A stretch of DNA of 19,616 nucleotides. Source: Hyphomicrobiales bacterium (GTDB lineage Bacteria; Pseudomonadota; Alphaproteobacteria; Rhizobiales; HXMU1428-3). Position numbers and translations under genes: made by a program. Position 1 is the first letter of the stretch, and the number at the start of each line of letters is the position of its first letter. The stretch lies in the NCBI GenBank assembly GCA_021775385.1, contig JAJFHW010000109.1, positions 1 through 19,616 of the forward strand, read 5' to 3'. Positions 1-8,368 of this stretch are shown one piece after another. The notes beneath the pieces were generated by a model. That model ran no database searches. It was given only the letters and a program-made list of their open reading frames with translations, and was not told the DNA's origin.

Positions 1-467
1 CAGCTTGTTGTTGTATTTACGAACCGTGTATTCATGTGAACAGCTGGTACATTTGGATTATGTGGGTGAGCTATGAGTGAAACACCGGATGCCCAAAATT
101 GCGGGTTTTCACTAGCGCCAGGTATTTGTGCTCTGAATTCAGGTGAGAACTCTCCGTGGACTGTTGAGCAATGCACTCCGACTTTTTCAAACACACGCCC
201 ACTCATCATGGACATGACGCCCCCGCCACCTTTGGTGCTATCATGATTTTTGCGCTCCCAGGGTGTGCGCTCAAAACGTCCAGCGGGTGTGTCTTTTGGC
301 AAATAATCAGCGATTTGGCCTTCTAGCTCATCTTCTAACTTTTCAAACTCAGCACAGATTTGATCTCGCAATGTTTCAAACCAGGTCCTTGCCTGGCCTT
401 TCAAACCGTCCATCTCTTCAGATGTGCCATGAGGTTCTTTGCTTGCGAGTTTTTCTTTATTCATCAT
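1..467 (-). CDS. hemF: Oxygen-dependent coproporphyrinogen III oxidase, N-terminal part (cut by window edge)
   Basis: HemF oxidatively decarboxylates coproporphyrinogen III to protoporphyrinogen IX with O2, a late cytosolic step of aerobic haem synthesis. I translated the minus strand from ATG at 467: the frame is open for about 155 codons to the window edge, roughly the first half of a usual ~300-residue enzyme. The family is recognised from the Gly-rich stretch followed by [19 protein letters not shown], then [15 protein letters not shown] and [11 protein letters not shown], which contain the conserved histidines of the active site. ATG at 464 is an equally possible start; the ribosome binding site is weak. 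The gene lies 32 bp behind trmL on the same strand, so the two are probably co-transcribed. A haem enzyme beside the haem-containing bc1 complex makes functional sense, although the operons diverge. Confidence 0.93.
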   Translation of the reverse strand, partial: MMNKEKLASKEPHGTSEEMDGLKGQARTWFETLRDQICAEFEKLEDELEGQIADYLPKDTPAGRFERTPWERKNHDSTKGGGGVMSMMSGRVFEKVGVHCSTVHGEFSPEFRAQIPGASENPQFWASGVSLIAHPHNPNVPAVHMNTRFVNTTTS

Positions 468-499
468 TTGATGGGGGCCTTATTCTGTAATCTCAATTC

Positions 500-976
500 T
501 TATTGGTTTTTGAAACCTGTTGCCTTAAATCCTGTAGTTTGGCGCAAAGCTTCTCCTAATATCATTGCACCTGCAACAGCTATATTTAATGATCGCATTT
601 CGTTTTGCATCGGTATGGTAATCTTTTCATCTGCCCGATCGGCAACTTCTTCTGGGACGCCGGCAGATTCTCTTCCCAATAACAAAATATCCGTCTCTTT
701 AAACTCAAAATCTGTGTAAATCTGATCTGTCTTGGTTGTGGTTAGGATAAGCCTCCCCTGATTTCTTTGATTTGAGTCAAGGAATTGGGTAAATGAAAGA
801 TGGCGTGTCAGTTCAGCTTTTGAAAGATAATCCATAGCTGATCTTTTTAAAGCTCTATCCGACATATCAAAGCCAGTTGGGCCGATGACATCAATTGAGA
901 CATTAAGACACGCCCCCAAACGCAAGAGGGTTCCCATATTTTGTGGTATGTCTGGTTGATAGAGAGCAAGCCGCAC
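500..976 (-). CDS. trmL: tRNA (cytidine(34)-2'-O)-methyltransferase TrmL (SPOUT family)
   Basis: TrmL 2'-O-methylates the wobble base of certain leucine tRNAs with S-adenosylmethionine. The protein shows the SPOUT knot-fold signatures: LALYQPDIPQN at the N-terminus, LLLGRESAGVPEEV (motif 2) and IPMQNEMRSLNIAVAGAMIL (motif 3), which together form the cofactor pocket. I chose the GTG at 976 because it is preceded by AAGGA nine bases upstream and gives 158 residues starting directly at the conserved VRLALYQPDIPQN; the E. coli enzyme is of nearly the same length. An upstream ATG at 1000 would add eight residues (MLKKGSTN) and has no visible ribosome binding site. It is the first gene of a likely trmL-hemF unit, divergent from petABC. 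Confidence 0.93.
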   Translation of the reverse strand: MRLALYQPDIPQNMGTLLRLGACLNVSIDVIGPTGFDMSDRALKRSAMDYLSKAELTRHLSFTQFLDSNQRNQGRLILTTTKTDQIYTDFEFKETDILLLGRESAGVPEEVADRADEKITIPMQNEMRSLNIAVAGAMILGEALRQTTGFKATGFKNQ

Positions 977-1374
977 GTTTGTTGATCCTTTTTTAAGCAT
1001 AAAACGTATTTGTAAGACTGATTTTGGGCTTTATGCCATATTTGCCTTCTATGTCATAGATGTTCAGGACAAGTCTTGATGTAATGGATTTGAATAAGCA
1101 GACCTATTGAGTATTTTAGCCGATTGAGACGAGCTTTTTTATTTTTTCAAATTTTTAAACTTCTCTTTATGCTGAGTTCTTATTTTTTCATTGTGCATTT
1201 TGAGGCCACGAATGTGAGAAGTTTACTGCTTTGTCTTCTTTGCTGCGACAAAAATACTATTTTTTTTGAAATGCGGTGATTTGTATCTAACTCACCCCTT
1301 GTGATTTTGGCAAAAGAGTGGCAGTAAAGCACGCAATAAATAATTAATATTTTGGTGAATTCTAATTTTAAGGC

Positions 1375-1428
1375 TTTTGCCTTGTTTTGCTCAATTGCCT
1401 GTTTTTGCACAATTGCCCGTTTTTGCAC
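1375..1428. repeat. Three tandem 18-bp units
   Basis: Units at 1393-1410 and 1411-1428 (aattgcctgtttttgcac and aattgcccgtttttgcac) differ at one base; 1375-1392 matches the middle unit at 13 of 18 positions. Another aattg follows at 1429, so CAATTG palindromes recur at each junction. The array lies about 275 bp upstream of petA. It could be a set of direct-repeat binding sites for a regulator or simple slippage; the sequence does not decide. Confidence 0.75.
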
Positions 1429-1587
1429 AATTGATTGACCAGAGATCTTCGTATTTGATGATTTTTGGTGAAATGTTTGAGCTTTCGCAAGGCGAATCAG
1501 TGTTGATACAATTAGATAAGCTAAGATTTTTTCTGTTTGCTGCTTTTTGAACAGCTATTTCATAGCATTTTGATGATGCTTATTCTT

Positions 1588-1606
1588 AAGGGCTAAAAGA
1601 GCCCTT
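1588..1606 (+). other. Hairpin in the petA leader
   Basis: AAGGGCT-AAAAG-AGCCCTT is a perfect 7-bp stem with a 5-nt loop, about 95 bp upstream of the petA start. No T-run follows on either strand, so it is not a typical intrinsic terminator. It may structure the 5' leader of the petABC mRNA or mark the end of a short upstream transcript. Confidence 0.5.
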
Positions 1607-1701
1607 GTTAACGAGCTTTGAAATAAATTGCGTTCTTTAGGTCTTTTTGATCTTGAAGAGCTTAATACCAATTTCAAGGCAGAACTCTAAGGGAGGCTAA
1701 T

Positions 1702-2232
1702 TTGTCTTCAGACCATAATGATGAAGGCCGTCGGGATTTTTTGATGGTCGCTGCCGGTTCTTTTGCTGCTGTTGGCGCTGCGGGTGCGCTTTGGCCACTT
1801 GTTGACCAAATGAACCCTGATGCCTCAGCTAAAGCTCTGGCTTCGATAGAAGTTGATTTGAGCCCGATTAAAGAAGGTCAAGCCGTGACCGTTATGTGGC
1901 GCGGTAAACCTATTTTTATTCGTAAACGAACAGCTGATGAAATTAAACAAGCCGTTTCAGCTGATACAACTGACATGCGTGACCCTCAAGTTGACGGGGA
2001 TCGTGCTAAAAAGCCTGAATGGCTTGTGTTGATTGGTATTTGCACGCACTTGGGTTGTATCCCACGTGGACAATCTACTGGTGACGTTCATGGCGATTTT
2101 GGTGGCTGGTTCTGCCCATGTCACGGCTCTCACTACGACACATCTGGACGTATTCGCAAAGGCCCTGCACCGACTAATCTCGAAGTGCCGCCTTATGCTT
2201 TTATTTCAGATACGAAAATTAAAATTGGTTAG
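1702..2232 (+). CDS. petA: Ubiquinol-cytochrome c reductase iron-sulfur (Rieske) subunit
   Basis: This is the Rieske [2Fe-2S] protein of the cytochrome bc1 complex; it takes one electron from ubiquinol at the Qo site and passes it to cytochrome c1 on the periplasmic side. The 176-residue protein has a twin-arginine export signal ([13 protein letters not shown], residues 9-21) that stays as the membrane anchor (about 13-34). The cluster boxes are CTHLGC (114-119) and CPCHGSH (138-144): C114, H116, C138 and H141 are the expected ligands, and C119 and C140 the stabilising disulfide. Start is a TTG at 1702, supported by GGGAGG five bases upstream; no ATG fits. It is the first gene of petABC, 8 bp before petB. 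Confidence 0.97.
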   Translation: MSSDHNDEGRRDFLMVAAGSFAAVGAAGALWPLVDQMNPDASAKALASIEVDLSPIKEGQAVTVMWRGKPIFIRKRTADEIKQAVSADTTDMRDPQVDGDRAKKPEWLVLIGICTHLGCIPRGQSTGDVHGDFGGWFCPCHGSHYDTSGRIRKGPAPTNLEVPPYAFISDTKIKIG

Positions 2233-2240
2233 GAGCAAAC

Positions 2241-3488
2241 ATGTCTGATCATAGCTCAAGTTACGTTCCCTCCAACGGCTTTACGCGTTGGCTTGATGAA
2301 CGTTTGCCTATCATACGTTTGATGTATGATTCATTTATTGTGTTCCCAACACCGCGGAACCTTAACTACCTTTGGACATTTGGCGGTATTCTTACATTCT
2401 GCCTGGTGGCTCAAATTATCACTGGTATCGTGATTGCCATGCATTTTGTACCGCACGGTGATCATGCGTTTGCTTCTGTTGAGCATTTAATGCGCGATGT
2501 GAACTGGGGTGATCTTATCCGTTATACGCATGCGGTTGGTGCATCCATGTTCTTTGCTGCTGCTTATATTCACTTATTCCGTGGCCTTTATTATGGTTCT
2601 TACAAATCTCCTCGTGAGATTATCTGGATCTTTGGTGTGGTTATTCTTCTTCTGATGATTATCACAGCATTTATGGGCTATTCACTCGTTTGGGGGCAAA
2701 TGAGCTTCTGGGCGGTGACAGTGATTACGAACCTCTTTACAGCCATTCCAATTGTTGGTGAGGGCATCACTCAGTGGATTTGGGGTGGTTATTCTGTTGG
2801 TGATCCAACATTGAACCGCTTATTCAGCCTTCACTACTTGTTCCCATTCATTATTGCGGCCCTTGTTGGTTTGCATATTTGGGCATTGCACGTTGTTGGC
2901 AGTAACAATCCAACTGGTGTTGAAGTGAAGTCAAAAACAGATACAATTCCTTTCTTCCCGTTCTACGTGATTAAAGACGGTTTCATGGTTGTTGTGTTTA
3001 TGCTTCTTTTCTCTTGGTTTGTTTTTTATGCGCCAAATTATCTTGGCCATTCTGACAACTTTATTGAAGCTAACCCTCTGCAAACACCACCTCACATTGT
3101 GCCTGAATGGTATTTCTTACCGTTCTACGCAATTTTGCGGGCGATCCCTGATAAATTGTTTGGTGTGATTGCAATGGTTGCAGCGATTGTGGTTCTGTTT
3201 GTAATCCCTTGGTTGGATACATCTAAAATTAAATCAGTGAGCAAGCGTCCTTTATTTATGCCTTTCTTCTGGTTATTTGTGATCACTTGTTTTGCTCTTG
3301 GGTATTTAGGAGCGAAGGCACCCGAAGGTTACTTCCTTCTTGCTAGTCAACTCTTCACTGCATATTATTTTATTTTCTTTATCATTATTATGCCTGTGAT
3401 TGGTTTGATTGAAACTCCAAGAAAATTGCCTGACAGCATTACTGAAGCTGTTGAGGGTAAATCTGGTAAAGAAGGAGCTTCATCATGA
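2241..3488 (+). CDS. petB: Cytochrome b of the bc1 complex
   Basis: Integral-membrane cytochrome b, carrying haems bL and bH and the Qo and Qi quinone sites. The 415-residue protein has about eight hydrophobic segments. The four haem histidines are H97 and H111 ([15 protein letters not shown]) and H198 and H212 ([15 protein letters not shown]), each pair spaced 14 apart as in the family. The Qo-site PEWY motif is at 288-291, followed by [12 protein letters not shown]. Length matches stand-alone alphaproteobacterial cytochrome b; it is not fused to cytochrome c1 as in Bradyrhizobium. An AGGAG lies just upstream of the ATG. The stop overlaps the petC start by four bases (ATGA), so translation is probably coupled. 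Confidence 0.98.
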   Translation: MSDHSSSYVPSNGFTRWLDERLPIIRLMYDSFIVFPTPRNLNYLWTFGGILTFCLVAQIITGIVIAMHFVPHGDHAFASVEHLMRDVNWGDLIRYTHAVGASMFFAAAYIHLFRGLYYGSYKSPREIIWIFGVVILLLMIITAFMGYSLVWGQMSFWAVTVITNLFTAIPIVGEGITQWIWGGYSVGDPTLNRLFSLHYLFPFIIAALVGLHIWALHVVGSNNPTGVEVKSKTDTIPFFPFYVIKDGFMVVVFMLLFSWFVFYAPNYLGHSDNFIEANPLQTPPHIVPEWYFLPFYAILRAIPDKLFGVIAMVAAIVVLFVIPWLDTSKIKSVSKRPLFMPFFWLFVITCFALGYLGAKAPEGYFLLASQLFTAYYFIFFIIIMPVIGLIETPRKLPDSITEAVEGKSGKEGASS

Positions 3489-4360
3489 ACTCTATTCTCA
3501 AAACTATAACAAAACTAACAGCGCTGTTTTCTGCAGCTGTTGTTAGTGGAATCATTTTCACTTCATCTGCATTAGCAGCTGGTGGAACTGGTCCTGAAGT
3601 CAAGCGACAAGAATGGAGCTTTGGCGGCTTTAATGGCCAATATGACAAAGCTCAATTGCAACGTGGCTTTGGTGTCTACAAGGAAGTTTGTGCTTCATGC
3701 CACGGTATGAAGTTACTTTCTTACCGTAACCTTATGCAAAAAGGTGGTCCTGAATTTTCTAAAGAGCAAGCTTTAGCCATTGCTAAAGAAGCGACTGTGA
3801 TTGACGGTGTTGATGCTGATGGCGAACCAAAAGAACGCCCTGGTAAATTGTCAGATCGTTTCCAAGGTCCATTTAAAAACGAAACTGAAGCTCGCTCTGC
3901 GAACAATGGTGCTTACCCACCTGACTTCTCAGTTCTAGCGAAAGCCAGAACCATTCATCGCCACGTACCATGGTACTCAGAGCCTTATTACTGGGCTTAT
4001 GACATGGCTACTGCTTACGAAGAAAAAGGTTCTGACTATATTTATGCTTTGTTGACCGGTTACGGCACAGCACCTAAAGGTGTGGTTATGGGTGATGGGA
4101 TGAACTACAACAAGTACTTCCCAGGCCATCAAATTGCTATGGCTGCGCCTCTTTCAGAAGATGCAGTTGAATATGCTGATGGTACACCTACTACGATGGA
4201 TCAGCATGCTAAAGATGTGACAGCCTTCATGGCGTGGGCTTCAGAGCCTCATTTGAATGCACGTAAGAATTTAGGTAAGCGCGTTCAGATCTATCTTTTG
4301 ATCCTTGCACTTCTCTTGTTCCTTGCTAAAAAATCTGTTTGGGCTCGTTTGAAGCACTAA
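3485..4360 (+). CDS. petC: Cytochrome c1 of the bc1 complex
   Basis: Membrane-anchored c-type cytochrome that accepts electrons from the Rieske centre and reduces soluble or membrane cytochrome c. The 291-residue precursor has a Sec signal peptide ending near residue 32 (SSALAAGG). The haem attachment motif is C69-A-S-C72-H73, followed by [10 protein letters not shown], typical of c1. Met219 in the MAAPL motif is the likely sixth haem ligand. A C-terminal helix (about 267-284) followed by Lys/Arg anchors it with its tail in the cytoplasm. AAGGAG lies within the end of petB. The gene ends the petABC operon; a terminator follows. Confidence 0.98.
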   Translation: MNSILKTITKLTALFSAAVVSGIIFTSSALAAGGTGPEVKRQEWSFGGFNGQYDKAQLQRGFGVYKEVCASCHGMKLLSYRNLMQKGGPEFSKEQALAIAKEATVIDGVDADGEPKERPGKLSDRFQGPFKNETEARSANNGAYPPDFSVLAKARTIHRHVPWYSEPYYWAYDMATAYEEKGSDYIYALLTGYGTAPKGVVMGDGMNYNKYFPGHQIAMAAPLSEDAVEYADGTPTTMDQHAKDVTAFMAWASEPHLNARKNLGKRVQIYLLILALLLFLAKKSVWARLKH

Positions 4361-4370
4361 TATAATGGAT

Positions 4371-4387
4371 TAGAGAGACTTTCTCTA
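4371..4387. other. Small hairpin behind petC
   Basis: TAGAGA-GACTT-TCTCTA is a perfect 6-bp stem 10 bp after the petC stop, upstream of the main terminator. It has no T-run of its own. It may protect the 3' end of the transcript. Confidence 0.4.
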
Positions 4388-4403
4388 TCTGTTAAATATA
4401 ATT

Positions 4404-4437
4404 AAAAGCCGGTTCATTTGTTGAGCCGGCTTTTTTT
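4404..4437 (+). terminator. Intrinsic terminator of petABC
   Basis: A 13-bp stem (aaaagccggttca / tgagccggctttt, one G-T wobble) with a 5-nt loop, followed by an uninterrupted T-run to 4437. This is a classic Rho-independent terminator, 44 bp behind the petC stop, and separates petABC from mtnP. Confidence 0.92.
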
Positions 4438-4532
4438 ATGGTCATATTTTTTTGAAAATATTTTTATAGACGTTTTATCGATTTTTGTGTTTTGGTTTGA
4501 TTAATTATTTTCAAGAGATAGGGATGAGGTTT

Positions 4533-5405
4533 ATGACCCAATCAGTTTTAGGTATTATTGGCGGTAGTGGCATTTATGAACTTGAAGAGATCACCAATGC
4601 TGAATGGCGGCAGATAGACAGCCCTTGGGGTAAACCCTCTGACGCTATTTTATTTGGCGAAATTGATGGATTACCAGTGAGGTTTCTACCTCGCCATGGT
4701 AGAGGTCATGAGCAATCTCCCTCTAGTATTAATTACCGAGCGAATATAGATGCACTTAAGAGGGCTGGTGTTACTGATCTTGTTTCTGTTTCTGCTTGTG
4801 GGTCATTGCGTGAAGATTGCCCTCCTGGACACTTTGTTTTAGTTGATCAATTTATTGATCGGACTTTTGCACGCGAGAAAAGCTTTTTCGGTCCGGGCTG
4901 TGTTGCTCATGTGGCGATGGGAGACCCAACTAGCCCGCTTCTTTCTGATGCGGTCGAGGCGGCTGCCCGTACTCATTCTCTTGCCCTCACGCGCGGCGGC
5001 ACTTATTTGGCAATGGAAGGTCCTCAGTTTTCAACGAGAGCAGAATCTGAGCTTTATCGCTCTTGGGGGTGCTCGGTGATTGGCATGACCAACATGCCTG
5101 AAGCTAAACTCGCTCGCGAAGCTGAACTTAGTTATACAAGTCTTGCTATGGTGACAGATTTTGATTGTTGGCATGAAGACCATGAACATGTTGATGTCGC
5201 TGAAATTATTCGTGTACTACAAGATAATGCTGCGCGAGCAAAACAACTTGTATTACAATTGGCTAAAGATTTTCCACGCGAACACCCAAAATGCCCTGTT
5301 GGTTCTGATACGGCCCTTGATGTTGCGATCATTACTCCGCCTGATTTACGCGATGCCGCTGTTATGGATAAGCTGGATGCGGTTGCTGGACGAGTACTTG
5401 GGTAA
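4533..5405 (+). CDS. mtnP: S-methyl-5'-thioadenosine phosphorylase
   Basis: Cytosolic enzyme that splits methylthioadenosine with phosphate into adenine and 5-methylthioribose-1-phosphate, the entry to methionine salvage. Family features: LGIIGGSGIY (phosphate loop) at residues 6-15, FLPRHGRGHE (51-60), INYRAN (67-72), YLAMEGPQFSTRAES, GMTNMPEAKLAREAELSY and the base-recognition segment MVTDFDCWH. The aspartates of DFD are those expected for a purine-6-amino (MTAP) rather than a guanosine/inosine enzyme. Start choice is uncertain: ATG at 4533 gives MTQSVLGIIGG (290 residues, GAGG three bases upstream); ATG at 4524 adds MRF; a further upstream start at 4485 adds a stretch unlike the family. 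It lies 18 bp ahead of the DUF1697 gene. Confidence 0.95.
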   Translation: MTQSVLGIIGGSGIYELEEITNAEWRQIDSPWGKPSDAILFGEIDGLPVRFLPRHGRGHEQSPSSINYRANIDALKRAGVTDLVSVSACGSLREDCPPGHFVLVDQFIDRTFAREKSFFGPGCVAHVAMGDPTSPLLSDAVEAAARTHSLALTRGGTYLAMEGPQFSTRAESELYRSWGCSVIGMTNMPEAKLAREAELSYTSLAMVTDFDCWHEDHEHVDVAEIIRVLQDNAARAKQLVLQLAKDFPREHPKCPVGSDTALDVAIITPPDLRDAAVMDKLDAVAGRVLG

Positions 5406-5423
5406 GATTGACGAAGGTACGTT

Positions 5424-5960
5424 ATGTCAAAATGGGTTTTGTTGCTTCGTGGGATTAATGTTGGCGGAAAGAATAAACTGCCAATGGCAGATTTAAAATC
5501 TCTTCTTAGCCAGCTAGGTGCTTCTGAAATTGAAACCTATATACAAAGTGGAAATGTTGTTTTTTCGGCTTCTGGATTAAAACCGCAATCCTTTTCTCAA
5601 AAATTGAGCAAAGCCATTTCAGATACTCATGGCTTTGCTCCACAGATAATAGTTTTGAAAGCAGCAGACTTCATCCGCTCAATTGAGACTTGTCCATACC
5701 CAAGAGACGAGTTTTCAGAAAAGATTTTGCATTTCTTTTTTTTAACCGAACCAGCCTTAGACCCACAAGTCGACAAATTAGATGAATTGAAGATTGCTTC
5801 AGAGCAATGGTCTTTGATAGATGGTGTCTTTTATTTATATGCTCCTGATGGATTTGGTCGCTCTAAATTGGCGGTAAAAGTTGAAAAATTGTTAGGTGTT
5901 GGTGCAACAGCACGCAATTGGCGCACGGTTCAAAAGCTACATAACCTCGTTATAAAATAA
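5424..5960 (+). CDS. DUF1697 family protein
   Basis: A 178-residue cytosolic protein of the DUF1697 family (Pfam PF08002), whose biochemical role is not established. Recognised by LLRGINVGGKNKLPMADLK at the N-terminus, TYIQSGNVVFSA (about 39-50), YAPDGFGRSKLA and the C-terminal TARNWRTVQKL. No signal peptide or membrane segment. GAAGG upstream of the ATG at 5424 supports the start. It follows mtnP after 18 bp and probably shares its transcript, but I see no functional link. The family is widespread and often solitary. Confidence 0.88.
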   Translation: MSKWVLLLRGINVGGKNKLPMADLKSLLSQLGASEIETYIQSGNVVFSASGLKPQSFSQKLSKAISDTHGFAPQIIVLKAADFIRSIETCPYPRDEFSEKILHFFFLTEPALDPQVDKLDELKIASEQWSLIDGVFYLYAPDGFGRSKLAVKVEKLLGVGATARNWRTVQKLHNLVIK

Positions 5961-6204
5961 GTTCTTTATAGGTATTTATTACTGAATTTGAGAATTTATA
6001 GCTAAGTAGTAGCTTGAGAAAAACGTTTTTATGGGCTAATGAGTGCAAATAATGGCATATTTAGTCTGTTAAACCTTGTATTAAGCCAAAATTAATCAGG
6101 TAACCTCATTATAATAAGTTGATCTTAATCTTATTCAATCAAATTTAAGACTGTTTGTAACATACTGTTTTTTGATTGTTTTAAGTAAGCGGAGCTTTGT
6201 GCCT
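5961..6204. other. AT-rich intergenic region before the BLUF gene
   Basis: 244 bp without a gene. It holds two small inverted repeats, AGCTA-AGTAG-TAGCT (around 6000) and AATAAG-N11-CTTATT (around 6115), neither with a terminator-like T-run. It must contain the promoter of the BLUF gene; no convincing consensus promoter was recognised. Confidence 0.4.
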
Positions 6205-6651
6205 ATGTATCTTTCAAGGCTAATTTATTATAGCGTTAATGCTGTTCAGTCTCAGGAAGGCTCGTTACAGCAGGAGCTCAAATCTATTTTGCTTGCCTCT
6301 CAGCGTAATAACCCGCCGCTTGGAGTTTCTGGTGCTTTGATATTTAACTACAGCTATTTTGCTCAAGTTCTTGAGGGTGATCGAAAAGCCATTACGAAAA
6401 TATTTTGTAAGGTCTCTAATGACACACGGCATTCAGATATTGTTCTGCTTGAAGTTGAGCCTATTTCTGAGCGTTTGTTCAGCAATTGGAATATGTCTTT
6501 TGTTGGCGGTGCAGTTTCAGAAAATGAATTACGTCGCTATGGAACATCTGCTCAATTTCATCCTGAAAAAATGACGTCTGACAGCATTCTTTCTTTTGTT
6601 CGTGCTGTGATTGATGCAAGTAATTCGACAGTCAAAGCCAAAGCTTCTTGA
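6205..6651 (+). CDS. Stand-alone BLUF-domain blue-light photoreceptor
   Basis: A flavin-binding blue-light sensor of the short PixD/BlrB type: one BLUF domain (residues 1-100) plus a ~48-residue C-terminal extension and no output domain. Counting from ATG 6205, the key residues are in place: Y8 (RLIYYS), N35/N36 (SQRNNPPLGVSG), Q54 (FAQVLEG), W95 and M97 (FSNWNMSF), which correspond to Y8, N31/N32, Q50, W91 and M93 of cyanobacterial PixD. These form the FAD hydrogen-bond switch, so light sensing is probably intact. The start is uncertain: GGAG at 6191 is 10 bases from ATG 6205 and 4 from a GTG at 6199, and the longest frame begins with TTG at 6172. Its partner protein is unknown; no regulator or cyclic-di-GMP enzyme is adjacent. 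Confidence 0.92.
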   Translation: MYLSRLIYYSVNAVQSQEGSLQQELKSILLASQRNNPPLGVSGALIFNYSYFAQVLEGDRKAITKIFCKVSNDTRHSDIVLLEVEPISERLFSNWNMSFVGGAVSENELRRYGTSAQFHPEKMTSDSILSFVRAVIDASNSTVKAKAS

Positions 6652-6678
6652 TCTCACATTGCATTACCTCAAAACACC

Positions 6679-7950
6679 CTAATTAATTTCAGTTTCGACG
6701 AGAGCTAATAACTCTTCTTTCGATCGCACCCTATCTGACTTCAACCATTCTATCGTTAATTGCTCCAGCACTTTTCTAACCTCTGGGCCTGGTTTCATAC
6801 CCTTCTCGATGAGATCAGCCCCTTTAATGGGAAGTTCTTTTTCCTCATAAGCTTCCATCAGTCTTAATTTTTCGATCAATGCATCTCGATTAAGTGGGCA
6901 AGACCCTAAAGCATATAAGATTTTTAATGACGAGGAATAGTCGACCTTACCTAAGAAGAAGTGATATTTATTATAGAAGAACTTGCCTTCAGGCTGTGTG
7001 AGGTCAAGTGAAGTAATCAGTGAACTTTTTTCTAAATCAGTTTTTACTTTTAGCTCAATTTTTCTTGTTTCACTTTTTGATAATCTCAAACGTTTATTCA
7101 ATCGTTTGACATCACCTTTATGCCATGCTGAGAGAACCGCTAGCCTTAATGCGGCATCGGCTTTTTGATTTAATTTTTTTTCTAGATCTACTAATTTAAA
7201 AAAGGCTCTGATATTTGGTGCTGTGCCTAGAAGGCCCATGAGGATGCCATTTTGATATAACTCGTTAACTACCTCAAGCGGCTCAGGTGCGCTGAGAATT
7301 TTAAACAGTTCTGATTTAACCCGCTCGGCAGATAAACCTCTTAGGCCATCCCTCTGTTTAATTGTTGCGGCTATGGCTAATGGATCAAATGGTTTCTTTG
7401 TATAGTAGGAAGCGAAACGATAATATCTGAGGCTTCGCAAAAAATCTTCTCTAATTCGATCTTCAGCATTTCCTATAAAGCGCACGGTTTGGGTTTTTAT
7501 ATCTGCTAGCCCTGATCCAAGTGGATCTTCAATCGTACCATCTTTTAAAACATAGAGGGCATTGATTGTGAAATCTCTACGTTTTGCATCTTCTCTCCAA
7601 CTTGTACCAAATTCAACGATGGCATGGCGACCATCAGTTTTTATATCAGCTCGTAGAGTTGTTATTTCAAAGGTGGTGTCATTGATTAATAATGTTACCG
7701 TCCCGTGCTCTATCCCGGTTGGTATATATTTGATATGCGCGGCTTTTGCTTTTGAAATAATTTCTTCAGGCGTATAGATGGTGGCAAGATCAATATCTTC
7801 AACAGGTTTGTTCAACAGATGATTTCGCGGAGCCCCGCCGACAATTTTGACCTCATCACCATTTACTAGAAACACGTCAAACAGTTTATTCAACTCTTTC
7901 GTTTCCAACCAACTCGCTTCTGATAGTTTATTTCCAACAATCTTAGTCAA
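6679..7950 (-). CDS. cca: CCA tRNA nucleotidyltransferase (class II)
   Basis: Adds or repairs the 3'-CCA end of tRNAs; poly(A) polymerases share the fold, so this assignment is by family resemblance and context. The nucleotidyltransferase head shows VKIVGGAPRN (35-43) and the catalytic carboxylates D52-I-D54; the neck has RRDFTINAL (124-132) and EDRIREDFLRSLRYYRF (163-179), which in the family recognise the incoming nucleotide and prime. The remainder is an alpha-helical tRNA-binding body ending in PGPEVRKVLEQL. 423 residues is normal for the alphaproteobacterial form. The start is a TTG at 7950 behind GAGAAAA; no ATG is available in frame. Last gene of a four-gene minus-strand operon, 30 bp behind DUF6111; its 3' end converges on the BLUF gene with a 27-bp gap. 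Confidence 0.93.
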   Translation of the reverse strand: MTKIVGNKLSEASWLETKELNKLFDVFLVNGDEVKIVGGAPRNHLLNKPVEDIDLATIYTPEEIISKAKAAHIKYIPTGIEHGTVTLLINDTTFEITTLRADIKTDGRHAIVEFGTSWREDAKRRDFTINALYVLKDGTIEDPLGSGLADIKTQTVRFIGNAEDRIREDFLRSLRYYRFASYYTKKPFDPLAIAATIKQRDGLRGLSAERVKSELFKILSAPEPLEVVNELYQNGILMGLLGTAPNIRAFFKLVDLEKKLNQKADAALRLAVLSAWHKGDVKRLNKRLRLSKSETRKIELKVKTDLEKSSLITSLDLTQPEGKFFYNKYHFFLGKVDYSSSLKILYALGSCPLNRDALIEKLRLMEAYEEKELPIKGADLIEKGMKPGPEVRKVLEQLTIEWLKSDRVRSKEELLALVETEIN

Positions 7951-7980
7951 TTGAATTTTCTCATTCTCGATACATCTGAG

Positions 7981-8319
7981 TTAAATTTCTTTTTCAGATA
8001 CATCTTTTTTATCTTTTGTACTACTGGGTTTTTTTTCCGTTTGCTCTTTTTTAAATGGCTCAATATAACCAGGAATTACTTTGCCATCTTTCACGATAGC
8101 TGGGTGGTAGATGCCATCCTTCACACCACTGTTAAAGGTAATTTGCGTGATATAAAAAATAATCATAAGAGCAAAACCAATAGAAAATAACAGTTTTAGT
8201 GGAATTTGTTTCCAAAAGGCGGCTTTATCTTCTGGTTTTCTATCTATGATGATGTACGCCCCATAAATAATGAGGGGGAGAAAGATCAGTAGTAGATTGA
8301 TTGCAATGACCCGTGTCAT
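7981..8319 (-). CDS. DUF6111 family small membrane protein
   Basis: A 112-residue protein with two hydrophobic helices (about 4-25 and 43-62), a short conserved-looking stretch GIYHPAIVKDGKVIPGYIEP (about 70-89) and a Lys/Glu/Ser-rich charged tail. The sequence and its location between the CoA-type Nudix gene and cca fit the DUF6111 family known from Hyphomicrobiales; its function is unknown. GAGGA six bases before the ATG is a good ribosome binding site. It sits in the middle of the operon with gaps of 49 and 30 bp, suggesting co-transcription. Confidence 0.8.
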   Translation of the reverse strand: MTRVIAINLLLIFLPLIIYGAYIIIDRKPEDKAAFWKQIPLKLLFSIGFALMIIFYITQITFNSGVKDGIYHPAIVKDGKVIPGYIEPFKKEQTEKKPSSTKDKKDVSEKEI

Positions 8320-8368
8320 TCAATTCCTCGCTTTTTTCATAGTTTATGTTGGCATTAACAGTTTTAAT

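Larger units (their letters stand above)
977..1701. other. Long divergent intergenic region between trmL and petA
   Basis: About 700 bp with no convincing protein gene. It must hold the promoters of both trmL-hemF and petABC, but I found no clear -35/-10 pair; a TTGACC at 1435-1440 is the best -35 candidate and lacks a good partner. It contains an 18-bp tandem repeat (1375-1428), a small inverted repeat TTCGC-AAG-GCGAA (1484-1496) and a perfect 7-bp hairpin in the petA leader (1588-1606). An 82-codon minus-strand frame (1180-1428) and a 30-codon plus-strand frame (1458-1550) have no family resemblance or ribosome binding site. Confidence 0.6.

Noticed and set aside
1180..1428. 82-codon minus-strand frame in the trmL-petA gap, starting with GTG inside the tandem repeat
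   Set aside because: No ribosome binding site, no family resemblance, composition dominated by AT-rich codons and by the repeat; an open frame of this size is expected by chance.
1458..1550. 30-codon plus-strand frame (ATG at 1458, TGA at 1548) upstream of petA
   Set aside because: Only a weak AGAG upstream, no recognisable sequence; it overlaps an inverted repeat. Too little to call a leader peptide.
7951..8190. 79-codon plus-strand frame opposite the DUF6111 gene
   Set aside because: Shadow of the minus-strand gene, which has a strong ribosome binding site, two helices and family context.
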